Assembly: GCA_958299035.1 (NCBI GenBank)
Contig: CATQJL010000223.1
Span: forward strand, 75,161,600-75,225,599
Length of the DNA: 64,000 nt
Origin: Cylicocyclus nassatus
Taxonomy: Eukaryota > Nematoda > Chromadorea > Rhabditida > Strongylidae
Reading direction: 5' to 3'
Of this stretch, positions 44,679 through 55,925 are shown in pieces. Positions within the stretch are counted from its first letter, which is position 1. Every line of letters begins with the position of its first letter. The translations under genes were made by a program, and so were the position numbers. The notes under the pieces are model-generated. The model saw only the letters and a program-made list of their open reading frames with translations, was not told the DNA's origin and searched no databases.

Positions 44679-44934
44679 CAGTGGCGGATTAGGGGGGCAG
44701 GAAAGGAGGCGGGGATGAAACTTACCTACATGAGTTATAAAAATGTGCAAATAACTTGCATATTTTTGCAAATAAATAAAACAAGTTTCAGAATTTTTTG
44801 AAAATTCAAATAAGCCTTGTAAAATTAGACCCGCAGAAATTTTGAGATGCACCCCAAAAAAATTTTCAGTCTTATGTGAAAAAAATTCCCCCCCCTCCCC
44901 CTCACCCCGGGTCGCAATCCTGAGACCGCCGCTG
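44679..44934. mobile_element. hAT-like MITE (CAGTGGCGG ends), copy 2
   Basis: 256 bp, starts CAGTGGCGGATTAGG and ends CTGAGACCGCCGCTG. Flanks CTAGACAC (44671-44678) and CTAGGCAC (44935-44942) match at seven of eight positions: an 8-bp target duplication, the hAT hallmark. Interior related to 38692-39059 in reverse. Confidence 0.82.
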
Positions 44935-45042
44935 CTAGGCACCTCACAAGCAAGCCTAACGCCTCTCCACGTGTCTTGACATGTGAGATCTTGATTACTG
45001 GGATTCATTAAGCAGTTGCGGCAAATTTGCAACTGTGACTCT

Positions 45043-45115
45043 TTAGCTTAGCGGCCCAATAGTAGGCACTTCGCGCCGAGTAACGGAAGTTCGAGTACCG
45101 ACTTAGTCGCAGCCT
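45043..45115 (+). repeat. tRNA-like sequence
   Basis: TTTAGCTTAGCGGCCC resembles an A box and AGTTCGAGTACC a B box; GTGACT (about 45035) can pair with AGTCGC (about 45105) as an acceptor stem. The anticodon arm is poor. A decayed tRNA or SINE head is likelier than a functional tRNA. Confidence 0.35.
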
Positions 45116-45559
45116 TTTGCGATGAGGCGTGTGGCGGCTCCTCAACAACTAAAGCGGATCCTCAAGTAGCAGAACGAAACTCCAACTTTCAGAAACGAAA
45201 TTCGCAGTTAACTCGGAGTTTCAAGACGAAACTCTGAGTTAACGCGCAGCTCTAAACTCGAAGTTTCGACCGGGTTACTACCGGCCGAGTTCTTTACCAA
45301 CACGGTTCTTCGATACGCTAGACCGATAATTTTCGGTATCTGCTGTGCGCTTCTGTGTAAGAGGTTATGAGTGTATTTTCTCCTCTCTCGCCTTCCCTTC
45401 TTATTTCGCACATTTTCTTCTCCATTTCATTAGCTTTTCTGAAGTTAAGTATCTCCTGTAACGATAGAAAATTTGCCATCCAGCCTGTACACGCTGTAAT
45501 ATCTCTTTGCGATGATTATAAGGGAGGCTAATAGTCTGTCTAGGACGAACTTACACATA
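45116..45559. other. Gene-free stretch with GAGTTAAC words
   Basis: CGCAGTTAACTCGGAGTTTC and GAAACTCTGAGTTAACGCGC face each other at about 45192-45250; see 37151-37829. Nothing else recognised. Confidence 0.35.
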
Positions 45560-46061
45560 TCAGGTTGTCCCATGAGTTTCGTCCGTTTCAACATTCAATC
45601 GTCATAAGTCGTGAACTTCCAGATTCGAGATAGATCTTGCGATATTTTTTGATAGAGCAAAGCAAACTCTACAAGATAGCGCTATTACGTTTGCACCAGT
45701 TAAAAACCATCTCGAGTTTGGAGTCAAAAACCAAAAAGATCCAACCGCAGGAAAAATAAAGATAAAATCGTAACTCCTTCCAAAAAAAACCAAGAAGATT
45801 CCTAACTTGCTCACAAAAACGCTACCGAGATCAAACATTTTTCTATATTGTTGCTGTATTTTTTCCTTAGATAAAACTCAAAAAAAAAACGAAAATTTTC
45901 ATGTTTTTGCCAAAGTAATGCTATGCTGTCCCTACATTGGTAGTTGTGTATTACAAAGCAGTACTAGTACAGACATGCATTTTCAGCCTCCTACCGGCCT
46001 TAGTTCTCGAGAAATATCTGTTTTAGTACGGGACACCCGACTAAGCGAAGCCAAATTCAAT

Positions 46062-46453
46062 CTCAGGCAGGCGAAGGGATACCTCCGGCGGGGAAATGGC
46101 GCAAGTCTGCCACTTCGCGCTCTAAAGCGCTCCGGAGCCGCCCTGCCATTCCACGCATTTTTGTGCTCCGGGGCTCTCCCAAAACTGGCGCACCTCCGGA
46201 GCAGAGATTGGCGCGTCCCGGAGGGGGTCCCATTTGTTCACAGTGACGTCATCGTGACATGACGGTGACGAAGCAAACGAATGGGACCCCTCTCCGGGAC
46301 GCGCAAATCTCTGCTCCGGAGGTGCGCCAGTTTTGGGAGAGCCCCGGAGCACAAAAATGCGTGGAATGGCAGGGTGGCTCCGGAGCGCTTTAGAGCGCGA
46401 AGTGGCAGACTTGCGCCATTTCTCCGCCGGAGGTATCCCTTCAACTGTCTGAG
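46062..46453. mobile_element. CTCAGACAG-family fold-back, 392 bp, nested
   Basis: CTCAGGCAGGCGAAGGGATA...inverse CTTCAACTGTCTGAG, flanked by AT on both sides (46060-46061, 46454-46455). Arms over 170 bp nearly identical (GGGGCTCTCCCAAAACTGG and inverse). The core has GTGACGTCATCGTGAC-type inverted words. It sits at the centre of the host palindrome's left half junction. Confidence 0.88.
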
Positions 46454-46821
46454 ATGTTTCTCGAGAACTAAGGCCTACAGGGCGCTGATTATTCATGTCT
46501 GTACTCGTACTGGTCCGTAGTAAACAATTATCTATGTGAGGACAGCACAGCATCACTTTGGCAAAATGAAAAATTTCGTTTTCCTGAGTTCCATCTAAGG
46601 AAAAAATACAGCAACAGTGTAGAAAAATGTCTGATGTGGATAGCGTATCTGTGAGTAAGTTAGGAATTTTCTAGGATTTTTTTGGAAGGAGCTACGATTT
46701 TTTCTTTATTTTTCGTGCGGCTGCTTTTTTGTTTTTGGCTTCAAACTCGAAACGGTTTCGAAATGGTGCAAACGTAATAGCGTCATCTTGTAGAGTTTGC
46801 TTTGCTCTATCAAACGTTATC

Positions 46822-48154
46822 GGGAGGCGTGCAAGTGGTACTCTGGCAGCCGACTGCTGCCGCAGCCAGCCGCCAGAGCTGCCGGCAAAGCCGCTGCAGA
46901 TGGTACAATAATTACGCTCGTCGTCTACAACTCTTGCCGAGAGGTTTTCTCGCACCTCGTCGCTCTGAGGTGCCAAACAAGCCTCAGGAAAGCTGATATC
47001 CTCGATACTGTATCATTTTGAACAGCAAAAAATTTCATGTTTTTTGACAAACATGCAATAAACAAAGGTAAACAGGGGAGGGCTTTTTGAAGGAAAATGA
47101 TCACAAATTCAAAACGCTTCAAAAACTCAAAGGTAGCACAAGCTGAAATGTTGAGAAATCTCTGATTCTAAAGACTTTTTTCTCTCTTCTACGTCGAAAA
47201 ATGGACGAGAACAGTTACAGGAAAATGTTGTGGATATAACGGTATGTAAACACTGTCAAAATGATCATTTATCACATAGTGGTGTTAAGCGAGCTAAATA
47301 AGGCAAAGTAAGTCAATCAAATTGAGTAGGTCAATGATAAAAGATGAAAATATGCAACATCTGCTGATATAAAGGCGACATCACCAAGAAGTATGTACTA
47401 TTTTGATCTACACAGTTCACTTCTCCAGGTATTTTGAGAAAATAAAAAACTAATAATGAAAAAAATTCGAAATTCAGAACTCATTGCAAATAATAAAAGA
47501 TCAAAATTGAAAGAACCACCTCTGATAACTCTTTAACAAAACCACATTTCTAGAAGTGTTCAAGGAAAAGTAAATTTGATTTCTAAGAACTCTTTATTGG
47601 AAAATCAAGGATCCTCAAAGTTTATTGTACTTTGATTTCAAAACAGAAAAAACTGTTTGATTTCCTAGGGATCCTCAAAATTTATTGTACTTTGATTTCA
47701 AAACAGAAAAAACTGTTTGATTTCCTATTTCTTACCGTTATATCCATGACATCCTGTAACTGTTTTCGTCTATTCTTCGACATAAAAGCGAGAAAAAACC
47801 TCTAGAAATTTTGAGAATTCTAATTTTTTCAGTCTTTGCTTCCTTTGAGTTTTTGAAGAGGTTTGATTTTGTGATCGTTTTGTCTAGAAAAACCTTCCTC
47901 TGTTTACCTTTGTTTATTGCATGTTTGTCAAAAAACATGAAATTTTTTGCTGTTCAAAATGCTACAAGTATCGAGGATATCAGCTTTCCTGAGGCTTGTT
48001 TGGCACCTCAGAGCGACGAGGTGCGAGAAAACCTCTCGGCAAGATTTGTAGACGACAAGCGTAATTATTGTACCATCTGCAGCGGCTTTGCCGGCAGCTC
48101 TGGCGGCTGGCTGCGGCACTAGTCGGCTGCCTGGGTACCACTTGCTACGCACCC
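46822..48154. mobile_element. Long-arm fold-back with 9-bp duplication, nested
   Basis: 1333 bp flanked by AACGTTATC at 46813-46821 and 48155-48163. Ends GGGAGGCGTGCAAGTGG and the inverse of GGGTGCGTAGCAAGTGG; arms of about 400 bp (to about 47245 and from about 47725). Long inverted arms with a 9-bp duplication are typical of Mutator-like (MULE) fold-backs; that class is an inference. No transposase. Loop about 480 bp. Confidence 0.82.
47609..47728 (+). repeat. Tandem duplication, 60 bp x 2, in element loop
   Basis: GGATCCTCAAAGTTTATTGT...CTGTTTGATTTCCTA is followed immediately by a copy with one or two substitutions. Confidence 0.9.
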
Positions 48155-48244
48155 AACGTTATCTCGAAATCTATCTCGAATCTAGAAGTTCACGACTTAT
48201 TACGATTGAAAGTCAAAACGGACGGAACTTATGGGGCAACCAGA

Positions 48245-49259
48245 TTTTACATTTATTTTCAAATGTATTTATATCATACAAATACAACACCGATAATTAT
48301 TTACATCTCAGAAAATTTTGGATGTTATTAATTGCTCTCAATATTACATACAAAAATACATAGTTATGCATGTAGTTATTCATCAGTGATCAATTTACAT
48401 TTATATTTATCAAACAAGACTGGCAATTAAACAAATGATCTTAAACGACAATTTCTTTGCGGCTCTCACTGTCTCATTCGCTATGCGTTTGAAGCAACTT
48501 CTTTATTGCAAGGTCCTCATCCAAGTACAAGTGCCGGACACGGAGAATGTATGCACGGGCACGTGAAGAGATTGGACTCCTCCACGCTCAGGGTACCCTT
48601 CGGGTCCCTGAGCTCGTATTCCCAAATTTCGTGAATTCAGGAGACCATGTGCATATGCACCTCTCATGTGCATTCCATCGGGACCAGGATTGACGGGCCA
48701 AGACGTACTCATTTTCCTCAACCATTCATTGCTAAGTTCGAAATAAACTAAAACCACTTCGATAGTGATTAAGAATCATTATTCAATTACAAGTTTGACA
48801 CGTTTGTGAAGATTCACCTGTGAACAAAAATCACGATGGAGCTCTCCTGCATCGAGACAAGTGGGGCCAAAAAGAAAGAATTTCAACGTAGAAGCCATAG
48901 TGGACGAAGACAAAGAAAGAGTTCAAAAAAAATGTAGTTTTGATGGAACGGCCTCAGATAAGCCATAAGTCTGAAGATAAATGAAACTTATCGTTTTTAC
49001 TAAGCATTTGGGATTAACCTAGTTGAAACAAAAAATTACCAAAAATCAATGTTTGAAACTAGACGTTTAAATTATAAATTCTTCAATCATTCTTATATAG
49101 AAAGATGAGTTATTTCAACTATCGTCATCCTTCCTTACTAAAAAAATACGGGGATGGTATAGAAACAACAAACACTCTGTTTCAGAAAAGGACGAAAACG
49201 GAGTTCTCAAGCTATAATATTGTAATTATAAACATTATTGTCTATCATTATTATGATTT
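48245..49259. other. Gene-free stretch
   Basis: AT-rich; no exon or element recognised. Confidence 0.3.
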
Positions 49260-50200
49260 CACCTGTTCATAGTTCCCCCATGATTGACTGTGAAAAGATG
49301 CGCAAACACTTTGATTCTTAAAGAACTGATCCTTAGGCCGTCTCTGTGGGAGTGAGTATTTAGATCGTTTATTACCGCCTTTAATTCATCTTCAAATTTT
49401 GAAATTTGAAAAATGTCGTTAGCAAGATTGAGGTTCAAGAGCTATTACCATCTATTACCAACTGTTTCGACTGGGACTGACAAAAATTTCACTTTAAGCA
49501 GCGTGTCCGCATTGGTGAAGGCTTTTCAAGCGCATAGCACTGGCATTTTGCCACACAAAGACTGAGCTAACGAAAAGATGCAAAATATGCTCTTAGCACG
49601 ATATGATATACTGTAGCTGCGAAACGGCGCGAACCGTTGCGTGCCGGACCCCGCCGATCCAATCACTGCCTAAACTGGGTCGAAAAATGCTGTATGTACC
49701 ATGGATGTTCCACTTGTTTTTTCGACCATGCTCAAGTGTAGCATTGAACAACTTAGTTGGAAGCGGATCTCGTTGTCGCACTCTTCTGCATTATCAGAAT
49801 CGAAGTTTCACCAATCTATACTATTGATAGTGGACATGTTATACTTAGCGTAGGAACGCTATAAGTTGCCAATAAATTCCTTGTTTTCCAATTTCAACAA
49901 AATCGAAAGCTTCGAAATTCACAAATACCATAGAGAGTGCCAAATTGTACTCACTTGTGCGTTGAATTAGTTCATGTGTAACTTAAATATGATCGACCAT
50001 TAAATAGCTTTTCGAAAGCCTGCTGGTTTACATGGTTGCCCTTGCTTGAGAATTCCTCCTAATTTTCGATTGGTAACTTGGAAAGCAACTTTCAGGGACC
50101 GGAAACAAAGAAAATGAGAAATACTTGCGTAGTTTAGTTGAATTCATGCGGACCTCCTTTTTTGTATAGTAGGATAGCTACCGAATTGTCATATTCGCTA
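49260..50200 (-). pseudogene. LINE 2: RTE-1-like reverse transcriptase remnant
   Basis: Read on the - strand with several frameshifts. In order: LLYKKGG-like (about 50150), AGFRKAI...MVDHI (about 50000), ELIQRTSEYNLALSMVFVNF then EAFDFVE (about 49900-49960), VRQRDPLPTKLFNATLEH (about 49727-49780), and NDIFQISKFEDELKAVINDL, where the catalytic FADD box has decayed to LAND (about 49400). The order and motifs (AGFRK.FST.DHI; FVD.EKAFD; RQGD..SPKLF.A.LE) match nematode RTE-type LINEs. Endonuclease part not found. A different family from LINE 1. Confidence 0.82.
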
Positions 50201-51787
50201 ACACCGTGCTAGAGTAGAAACAATAATCTGTCGTACGATCAAGTAAAATTAGATAATCTTTTCCTTATTTGATTTTTGTTGCGTTGCAGTCGTGCCTAGG
50301 TAAGTTGCCGGTTCCCATCAAATCCGCCTATATCAATATCTCATTTTTGCAAAAATGTAGAACAGGTCTCTTGCGAATAGTGTGGAGTCTGGTATATCAA
50401 CAGCTAGAGCGTCTATGCTTTCAAAATCTGATACAACTATCTAACCTCTGACATTTATCTATCTTCTTCTTTTTATCTCTTATTTGTAAAAACCTGTGTT
50501 TTTTTATCATACCCCTCTCTTAACTTCTTCTTTAGGCTACGTGATGACTGTACAGCCTCTCTTAAGCGTTTGCAATAAAGAAAGCGTGTATCATTTTTTA
50601 TCGACTGTCCAACGTTTTGCAACATTTGACATGGGTAATGCGGTCGACCGGGGTAGTCATCGCTTTCGTTGTTTCCTGACGCCTCTCCATCATAGTTTTT
50701 TCCGTAAATGCAAATAGTCTTGACATTACGGCTGACTTTGCTGCTTTGATAATATATTCGCATAATTCATATCCACCTGGAGAGGCGGCAACGACTAGCA
50801 TGTGGTAGATTTTTTTTATTTTTAGATTTTTTACTCCTGTAAAGTTCCCAGTTCACGAACTCTAATTTTTTCGATATTTCTTTCTTATAGAACTCAAGCT
50901 TAGCCGTTAAATCTTTTTTTCAAAGGTAGTGATCGGTTTCATTCTTTGAGGATGCAGTCCTTACGCTTGCAAAAAAGGACGTGATCAAAGCAACTCAGCA
51001 CTTTGACTTGCAACTTTTGCGAGTTTTGAAGAAAGTGGACGTCACACAAGATAAATTTCCTTACAAAACTTGCAATCATTCAACCAGGAACGTTCCTATC
51101 CGTGTAACAACCAAAGCATCCAAATAAAGTCACAGCGTCGCTTGATCTTATACCGAGTTTTGCGCTTAGTCTCCTAGCACAGCTATACGCATCTCTATTG
51201 ACTCCCTTTCCTTATACTTCATGCTTTACTTCTTCATCTTAACTCCATAGCCTTTATTACTGTGGAATAGCATTTCTAAAAGCTGTTCCTGCTTCGCTCC
51301 AATGTTCTCTTCGTAGTCTTCATCCTTGTCTTTAGAACTATGTACATAGAGAGGAATTTCGTAATGCTCTCGCCCATTTTTTCATTAACAGTCGTTTTTT
51401 TAAACTTTCTCGCGTGAAAGCTACTATATGAGATACGGCTATTTACAAGAAAACCTGTGCTGAAAGGTCTCTGAGCTACTCCAGGTCTAGCTTAGTAAAA
51501 TCGATAATCAGAAATGGCATATCATACATCCGATTCCTTCTCAACGTAGTTCAATAACAGCCACAATATCGTGTGTTATTTTCTTCAGCGCTTTTTGCAA
51601 CTTTATCAGTCGGGTTTCGTTGATTGACGTCTCATTCGCTCCTGTGACTGCACTTATCGTGACGAAATTTTTGTGATTTAGATGTTCCGCAGCTGGATTA
51701 AAGGGTTTGATGTTCGATGGAATTGTGGAGAGAAGATGGATTGACTGACCAGTCGAGAACGTGCAGAGATAAACTCTGAAATTTCTA
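50201..51787. other. Gene-free stretch; unassigned open frames
   Basis: On the - strand near 50600-50790 a frame reads GGYELCEYIIKAAKSAVMSR after CTCTCCAG; no homology recognised. It could be upstream LINE sequence or an exon. Nothing else found. Confidence 0.3.
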
Positions 51788-52735
51788 TTAGGTTGTCCGG
51801 AAATTAATGTCAGTTTTGAATTGCAACCGCAATAAGTCATATATTTTTCACTCCTGGATAGGCTTCAAGATACCTTTCGATAGAGCAAAGCAAGCTCTAC
51901 AAGATGGCAGTCTTGCTTTAGAACAGATCTAATCCACCTCGAGTTTCGAGCCAAAAACTAAAAAGATCCAACTGCCTGAAAAATCGAGAAAAATCATAAC
52001 TCAGTTCAAAAGAATCCTACAAAAATTCTAACTTGCTCACGTAAACCCTGTCCACATGAGACACATATGTACGCCATTGCCGTATTTTTTCCTCTGTTAG
52101 AAATCAAGAAAACGGAAATTTCCCTGCTTTTACCAAAGTGATGCTGTGTCGTACCCACATAAGTAGATGTGTACTACATATCTGTAGAAGTGCAAACGTA
52201 ATTTTTCAGCGCTCCACAAGCTTTAGTTCTCGAGAAATATCGAATATAGCTTTCATTAGTCAGGTGGCCAAGCTAAAATTCAAATTTCTCGAGAACTAAA
52301 GCTTGTGGAGCGCTGAAAAATTACGTTTGCACTTCTACAGATATGTAGTACACATCTACTTATGTGGGGACGACACAGCATCACTTTGGCAAAAGCATGG
52401 AAATTTCCGTTTTCTTGATTTCTAACAGAGGAAGAAATACGGCAATGGCGTACATATGTGTCTTATGGGGACAGGGTTTACGTGAGCAAGTTAGAATTTT
52501 TGTAGGATTCTTTTGAACTGAGTTATGATTTTTCTCGAATTTTCAGGCAGTTGGATCTTTTTAGTTTTTGGCTCGAAACTTGAGGTGGATTAGATCTGTT
52601 GCTAAAGCAAGACTGCCATCTTGTAGAGCTTGCTTTGCTCTATCGAAAGGTGTCTTGAAGCCTATTCAGGAATGAAAAATGTATGAGTTATTGCGGTTGA
52701 AATTCAAAACGGACATTAATTTCCGGACAACCTAA
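51788..52735. mobile_element. Mariner-like fold-back (TTAGGTTGTCCGG ends), 948 bp
   Basis: The best-kept member of its family: TTAGGTTGTCCGGAAATTAA and inverse, TA at 51786-51787 and 52736-52737, arms of about 460 bp nearly identical up to a short loop around 52255. Use as the reference for 13074-15040 and 45560-48244. Confidence 0.93.
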
Positions 52736-52737
52736 TA

Positions 52738-53109
52738 TATCATACGCACCTTTGATTTTTGCAAGATATATAGGTACCATATCAAATGACTTGAACTTCT
52801 ACACTTGTCGTAAGATGAGACGGATCACAAGCGTGAGCTTGTTAGCCACACAGTTAAGCTTGTTTAGACAATGTGCAAACGTGTTAAAGTATTCTATGTT
52901 ATCTTTATCTCATTGTCAGAATGAAACAAATAAACCGTCATTTTAACTCTGGAATGAATTGTGCTTGGCAACCTTAGCAATGACATTGAGAAACGATTCA
53001 TTTCTATGTATATAAAACTCAATGTGTGTGAGTTTTGAATAGTTAAATACAAATTTTCTATGTGAACTAATTGGGCTGTAACTTTGTAAACTTAGATTTC
53101 CAGCTCCGG
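52738..53109. other. Gene-free stretch
   Basis: Nothing recognised. Confidence 0.3.
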
Positions 53110-53345
53110 AGAAGGTCAAAACCAACTTTTGCGGCAAAGAGCCTTTAGAGCTTTCATCGGAGACTTTTATCGATTCATTGGTTTGTTTACTTACATCTCA
53201 GAAAATGAAAGCATGCCAGTCATAATCGATCATTTACCAAGCCAAGTAGAAAAGGGTGGTAAAAATCATGCAGGTTTTGCAGCGACAAGCATGCGGTTGC
53301 TAATGAATCGGTTTGGAAGCCAATCTATTTTTATAAAAGTGCTCC
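53110..53345 (+). repeat. Dispersed, possibly once-coding repeat
   Basis: Open frame reading AFIGDFYRFIGLFTYISENE, later VEKGGKNHAGFAATSMRLL; related to the - strand copy at about 44230-44450. No domain recognised. Confidence 0.4.
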
Positions 53346-53857
53346 GTCGGCTGTAATCAGCAGAGGAAGTAAGGAAACAGTGAGTGGTCAGAGAGTGTAC
53401 CGTTTGACGGTAAATCATACATGGCAACATTTTTCCCGGGTGGAACCCGGGATGCCAGCGAGGACTGTAGAAAGACAAAAAAGAAACAACTGTTACATTT
53501 TGAATGCGCACAGTTTTCAAAAAACCACTTTCAGTACCGTGCATATAATTACGAACTGCTTGAGATGGTTTATGCATGGTATACAATTTGTTCCTTCAAC
53601 AGCAGATCTAAATTGGCTTGCGCGTCTTTGTTACCTCATTTTTGCGTCACAATCGCAAACCGCTCAAGCATATAATGCAGGAACCCTTTTGTTACTATTT
53701 GTGTGAATCATTGCTAACGGTTATCTTTTTTAACTCAACTAAAAAGAAATGAAATTTGAGGATAACTCAAGATTTAAAGCCCTCACAAAGTTGGACAAGC
53801 CGCAGTACGCAAGACTACTGGGCCCGTAGTAATACCCCGTCATGAGAGTCGCGACGT
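53346..53857. other. Gene-free stretch
   Basis: A short hairpin CCCGGGTGGAACCCGGG at about 53436-53452. The 106-108-residue frames here have no support. Confidence 0.3.
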
Positions 53858-55925
53858 TCAAAACATCTCACTTACCCAGCGCGTGCCTTTTCGGCCGCGT
53901 TTCGTCGCGCGCCTATCTCTTATCACAGCCGCGCGGCGAAATCGCAGAACGTCGCGACTGCAGGACCTAATCGGACCCAATCGACCTAATCGGCAGCGGA
54001 TGAAGTACCGCACAATTAGGGTGTTGTTCAGTGCTTCCACAACATCTCTCACCGCATTGAAGACCGTCTTTTGATTGATGCCGATGGTATTAGCCAGAAC
54101 CTCCTAATGGGCGCCCGTAGCTAGGTAACGGAAGGCGATCACCACCTGCAAGCATACGAATTAGAAATGCGGAATTTCTAAAACTATACTTAACTTCTGC
54201 AAATTTATATGAATAGGGCCAAAAACCGTTTGCAACTCTTTACAAAAAAAGTTGCACCAAACCAGGGTCAAGCGTGGGGTGCGGCACGCCACACCTGGGG
54301 GGTCGTATTGAGGAGTCAAAAGGGGAGGGGGTCGTAGTTGGGTAATCTGATAATAGTGATAACATGATATTCGTATCCTATCCATAATTAGCATGTTAAA
54401 TAACCCCTGTAGACAAAGTGTGAGCGATTTCTAAAGGTTCAAAATACTGGGCTACCTAAGTGAAATGGTCAAATTCCAACATGGTTAACTTTGTTTCAAA
54501 GGTGAATTAGTTATCCGTTTTTGCACAAGACAAAGCACTACTCCTTCTTTGTCCATTTCAGGAATCCTGCTTTAGAAGACCTCCAAACTGTGATTAGAAG
54601 CCAACCAAAATCTCGTTTTTCCCATTTTTCGCTTTTGATCGCTGTGCTTTCACCAAATATTATTTGGAGCTAAGAATACGAATCAGGCTCAAAATAGTCC
54701 TATGGAATCTACAAGGTTTAGGCTCGATTCATATAAATAGTGTCCGCTAAAGATGTTTTTTTGCTATAGTTAATGGCCTGCGGCACCCCCCCCCCCCTCA
54801 AAACCTGCGGCAGCCGCAGGTTTTGAGGGGGGGGGGGGGGGTGCCGCAGGCCATTAACTATATCAAAAAAACAATTTTAGCGGACAGTATTTATATGAAT
54901 CGATAGCCTAGATCTCCTAGTTTTCAAAGGAGTAATTTTAGCCTAATTCGTTTTCTTTGCTCTGAGTAATAGTTGGTGAAACACAACCATTTAAAGCGAA
55001 AAATGGGGAAAATGAGATTTTGGTTGGCTTCTAATTCCACAGTTTGGAGGTCTTCTGAAGCGGGATTCCTGAGGTGGACAAAGAAGGAGTAGTGCTTTGT
55101 CTTGAGTGCAAAAACGGATAGCTAATTCACCTTTGAAACAATGTTAAACATGTTGAAAAATGACCATTTCACTTAGGTAGTCTAGTATGTTGAATCTTCA
55201 GAATCCGCTCACACTTTATCTACAGGGGTTATTCGACATGCTAATTATGGATATGTTGCCCATTATGTTTGACAGGGCCTTCAAGTAATGCTATCTTAAG
55301 TGTATAGTTTAGGAGGGGGGGGGGGGGGGAGGGGTCTTATTAAGACAGCAATCAGGGGGGGGGGGGGAGGGTCGTAACCAGCGATCGTGTGCCACACCCC
55401 TTGCTTGACCCTGCACCAAACAGGAATCGATCACTCATTGACGCTGACACCACTCCCGCACTGGCACTGCCCTACCAGAGACACAGCGATGCTGTGTGTT
55501 TAACGCGTACACTTGTATTGTTGGGCATTCAACATCAGCAATACACGAATATATATTCAATAATCGAAGTATTGACAAATTAAGTAACAGCGATGTAGCT
55601 TTATCTTATTCTCCAAATCAACTGACCAATTTGGGGTTTGCCGGCCTCTCACGAATGGTGCAATGACACGGCAAAACTTCTTAATATGATTTTTCTTTAT
55701 TCGAAATTTCAGCGCCAAATCCGCTGATTTTGGTGTAAAGTCGCAGTGGATGAAGCCGATTATAGCGGATGTTGGCGATCTTCCTCCTGCTTCCTTCCAC
55801 AAATACTCATGACTCTGCAAAATGAGATTGATATTCCAATGGGGCGATTCCATAGTACAACAACAAACACGAAAAGAAACAACATAATGCGCGCAATGAG
55901 GAGGCACCCTTGTATAGGAGTTCAT
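53858..55925 (-). pseudogene. PIF/Harbinger transposase pseudogene, split by a hAT-like insertion
   Basis: On the - strand the upstream part (about 55557-55800) reads ADLALKFRIKKNHIKKFCRV then IAPFVRGR, which fits the helix-rich region that precedes the nuclease domain. The downstream part (54150-53990) begins after the acceptor GCTTGCAG and reads VVIAFRYLATGAH, stop, EVLANTIGINQKTVFNAVRD then VVEAL. AFRYLATG....VA...GI.Q.TV is the signature of Harbinger transposases (HARBI1 relatives). Frameshifts and a stop show decay. The 1151-bp insertion at 54263-55413 lies between the two parts. DDE catalytic residues were not seen. Confidence 0.75.
54263..55413. mobile_element. hAT-like palindromic element with 8-bp duplication
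   Basis: Begins CAGGGTCAAGCGTGGGGTG and ends CCTTGCTTGACCCTG. CACCAAAC occurs on both outer sides (54255-54262, 55414-55421), an exact 8-bp target duplication. CAGGG ends plus 8 bp indicate hAT. The arms are inverted over nearly the whole length, meeting at about 54811 where GGCACCCCCC...CCGCAGG mirrors CCTGCGG...GGGGGGTGCC. Long G/C runs occur at 54788-54798, 54823-54841, 55315-55330 and 55357-55368. No transposase. Confidence 0.9.

Larger units (their letters stand above)
45560..48244. mobile_element. Mariner-like fold-back carrying two nested elements
   Basis: Left end TCAGGTTGTCCCATGAG after TA (45558-45559); right end GGGGCAACCAGA near 48244 is worn. Arms match 51788-52735 and 13074-15040 (AGAGCAAAGCAAACTCTACA, CTCGAGAAATATC). 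Interrupted by 46062-46453 and 46822-48154; without them it is about 950 bp like its relatives. Confidence 0.8.

Noticed and set aside
54788..54841. C and G runs as a telomere-like or quadruplex promoter element
   Set aside because: They are the mirrored centre of a transposon palindrome.
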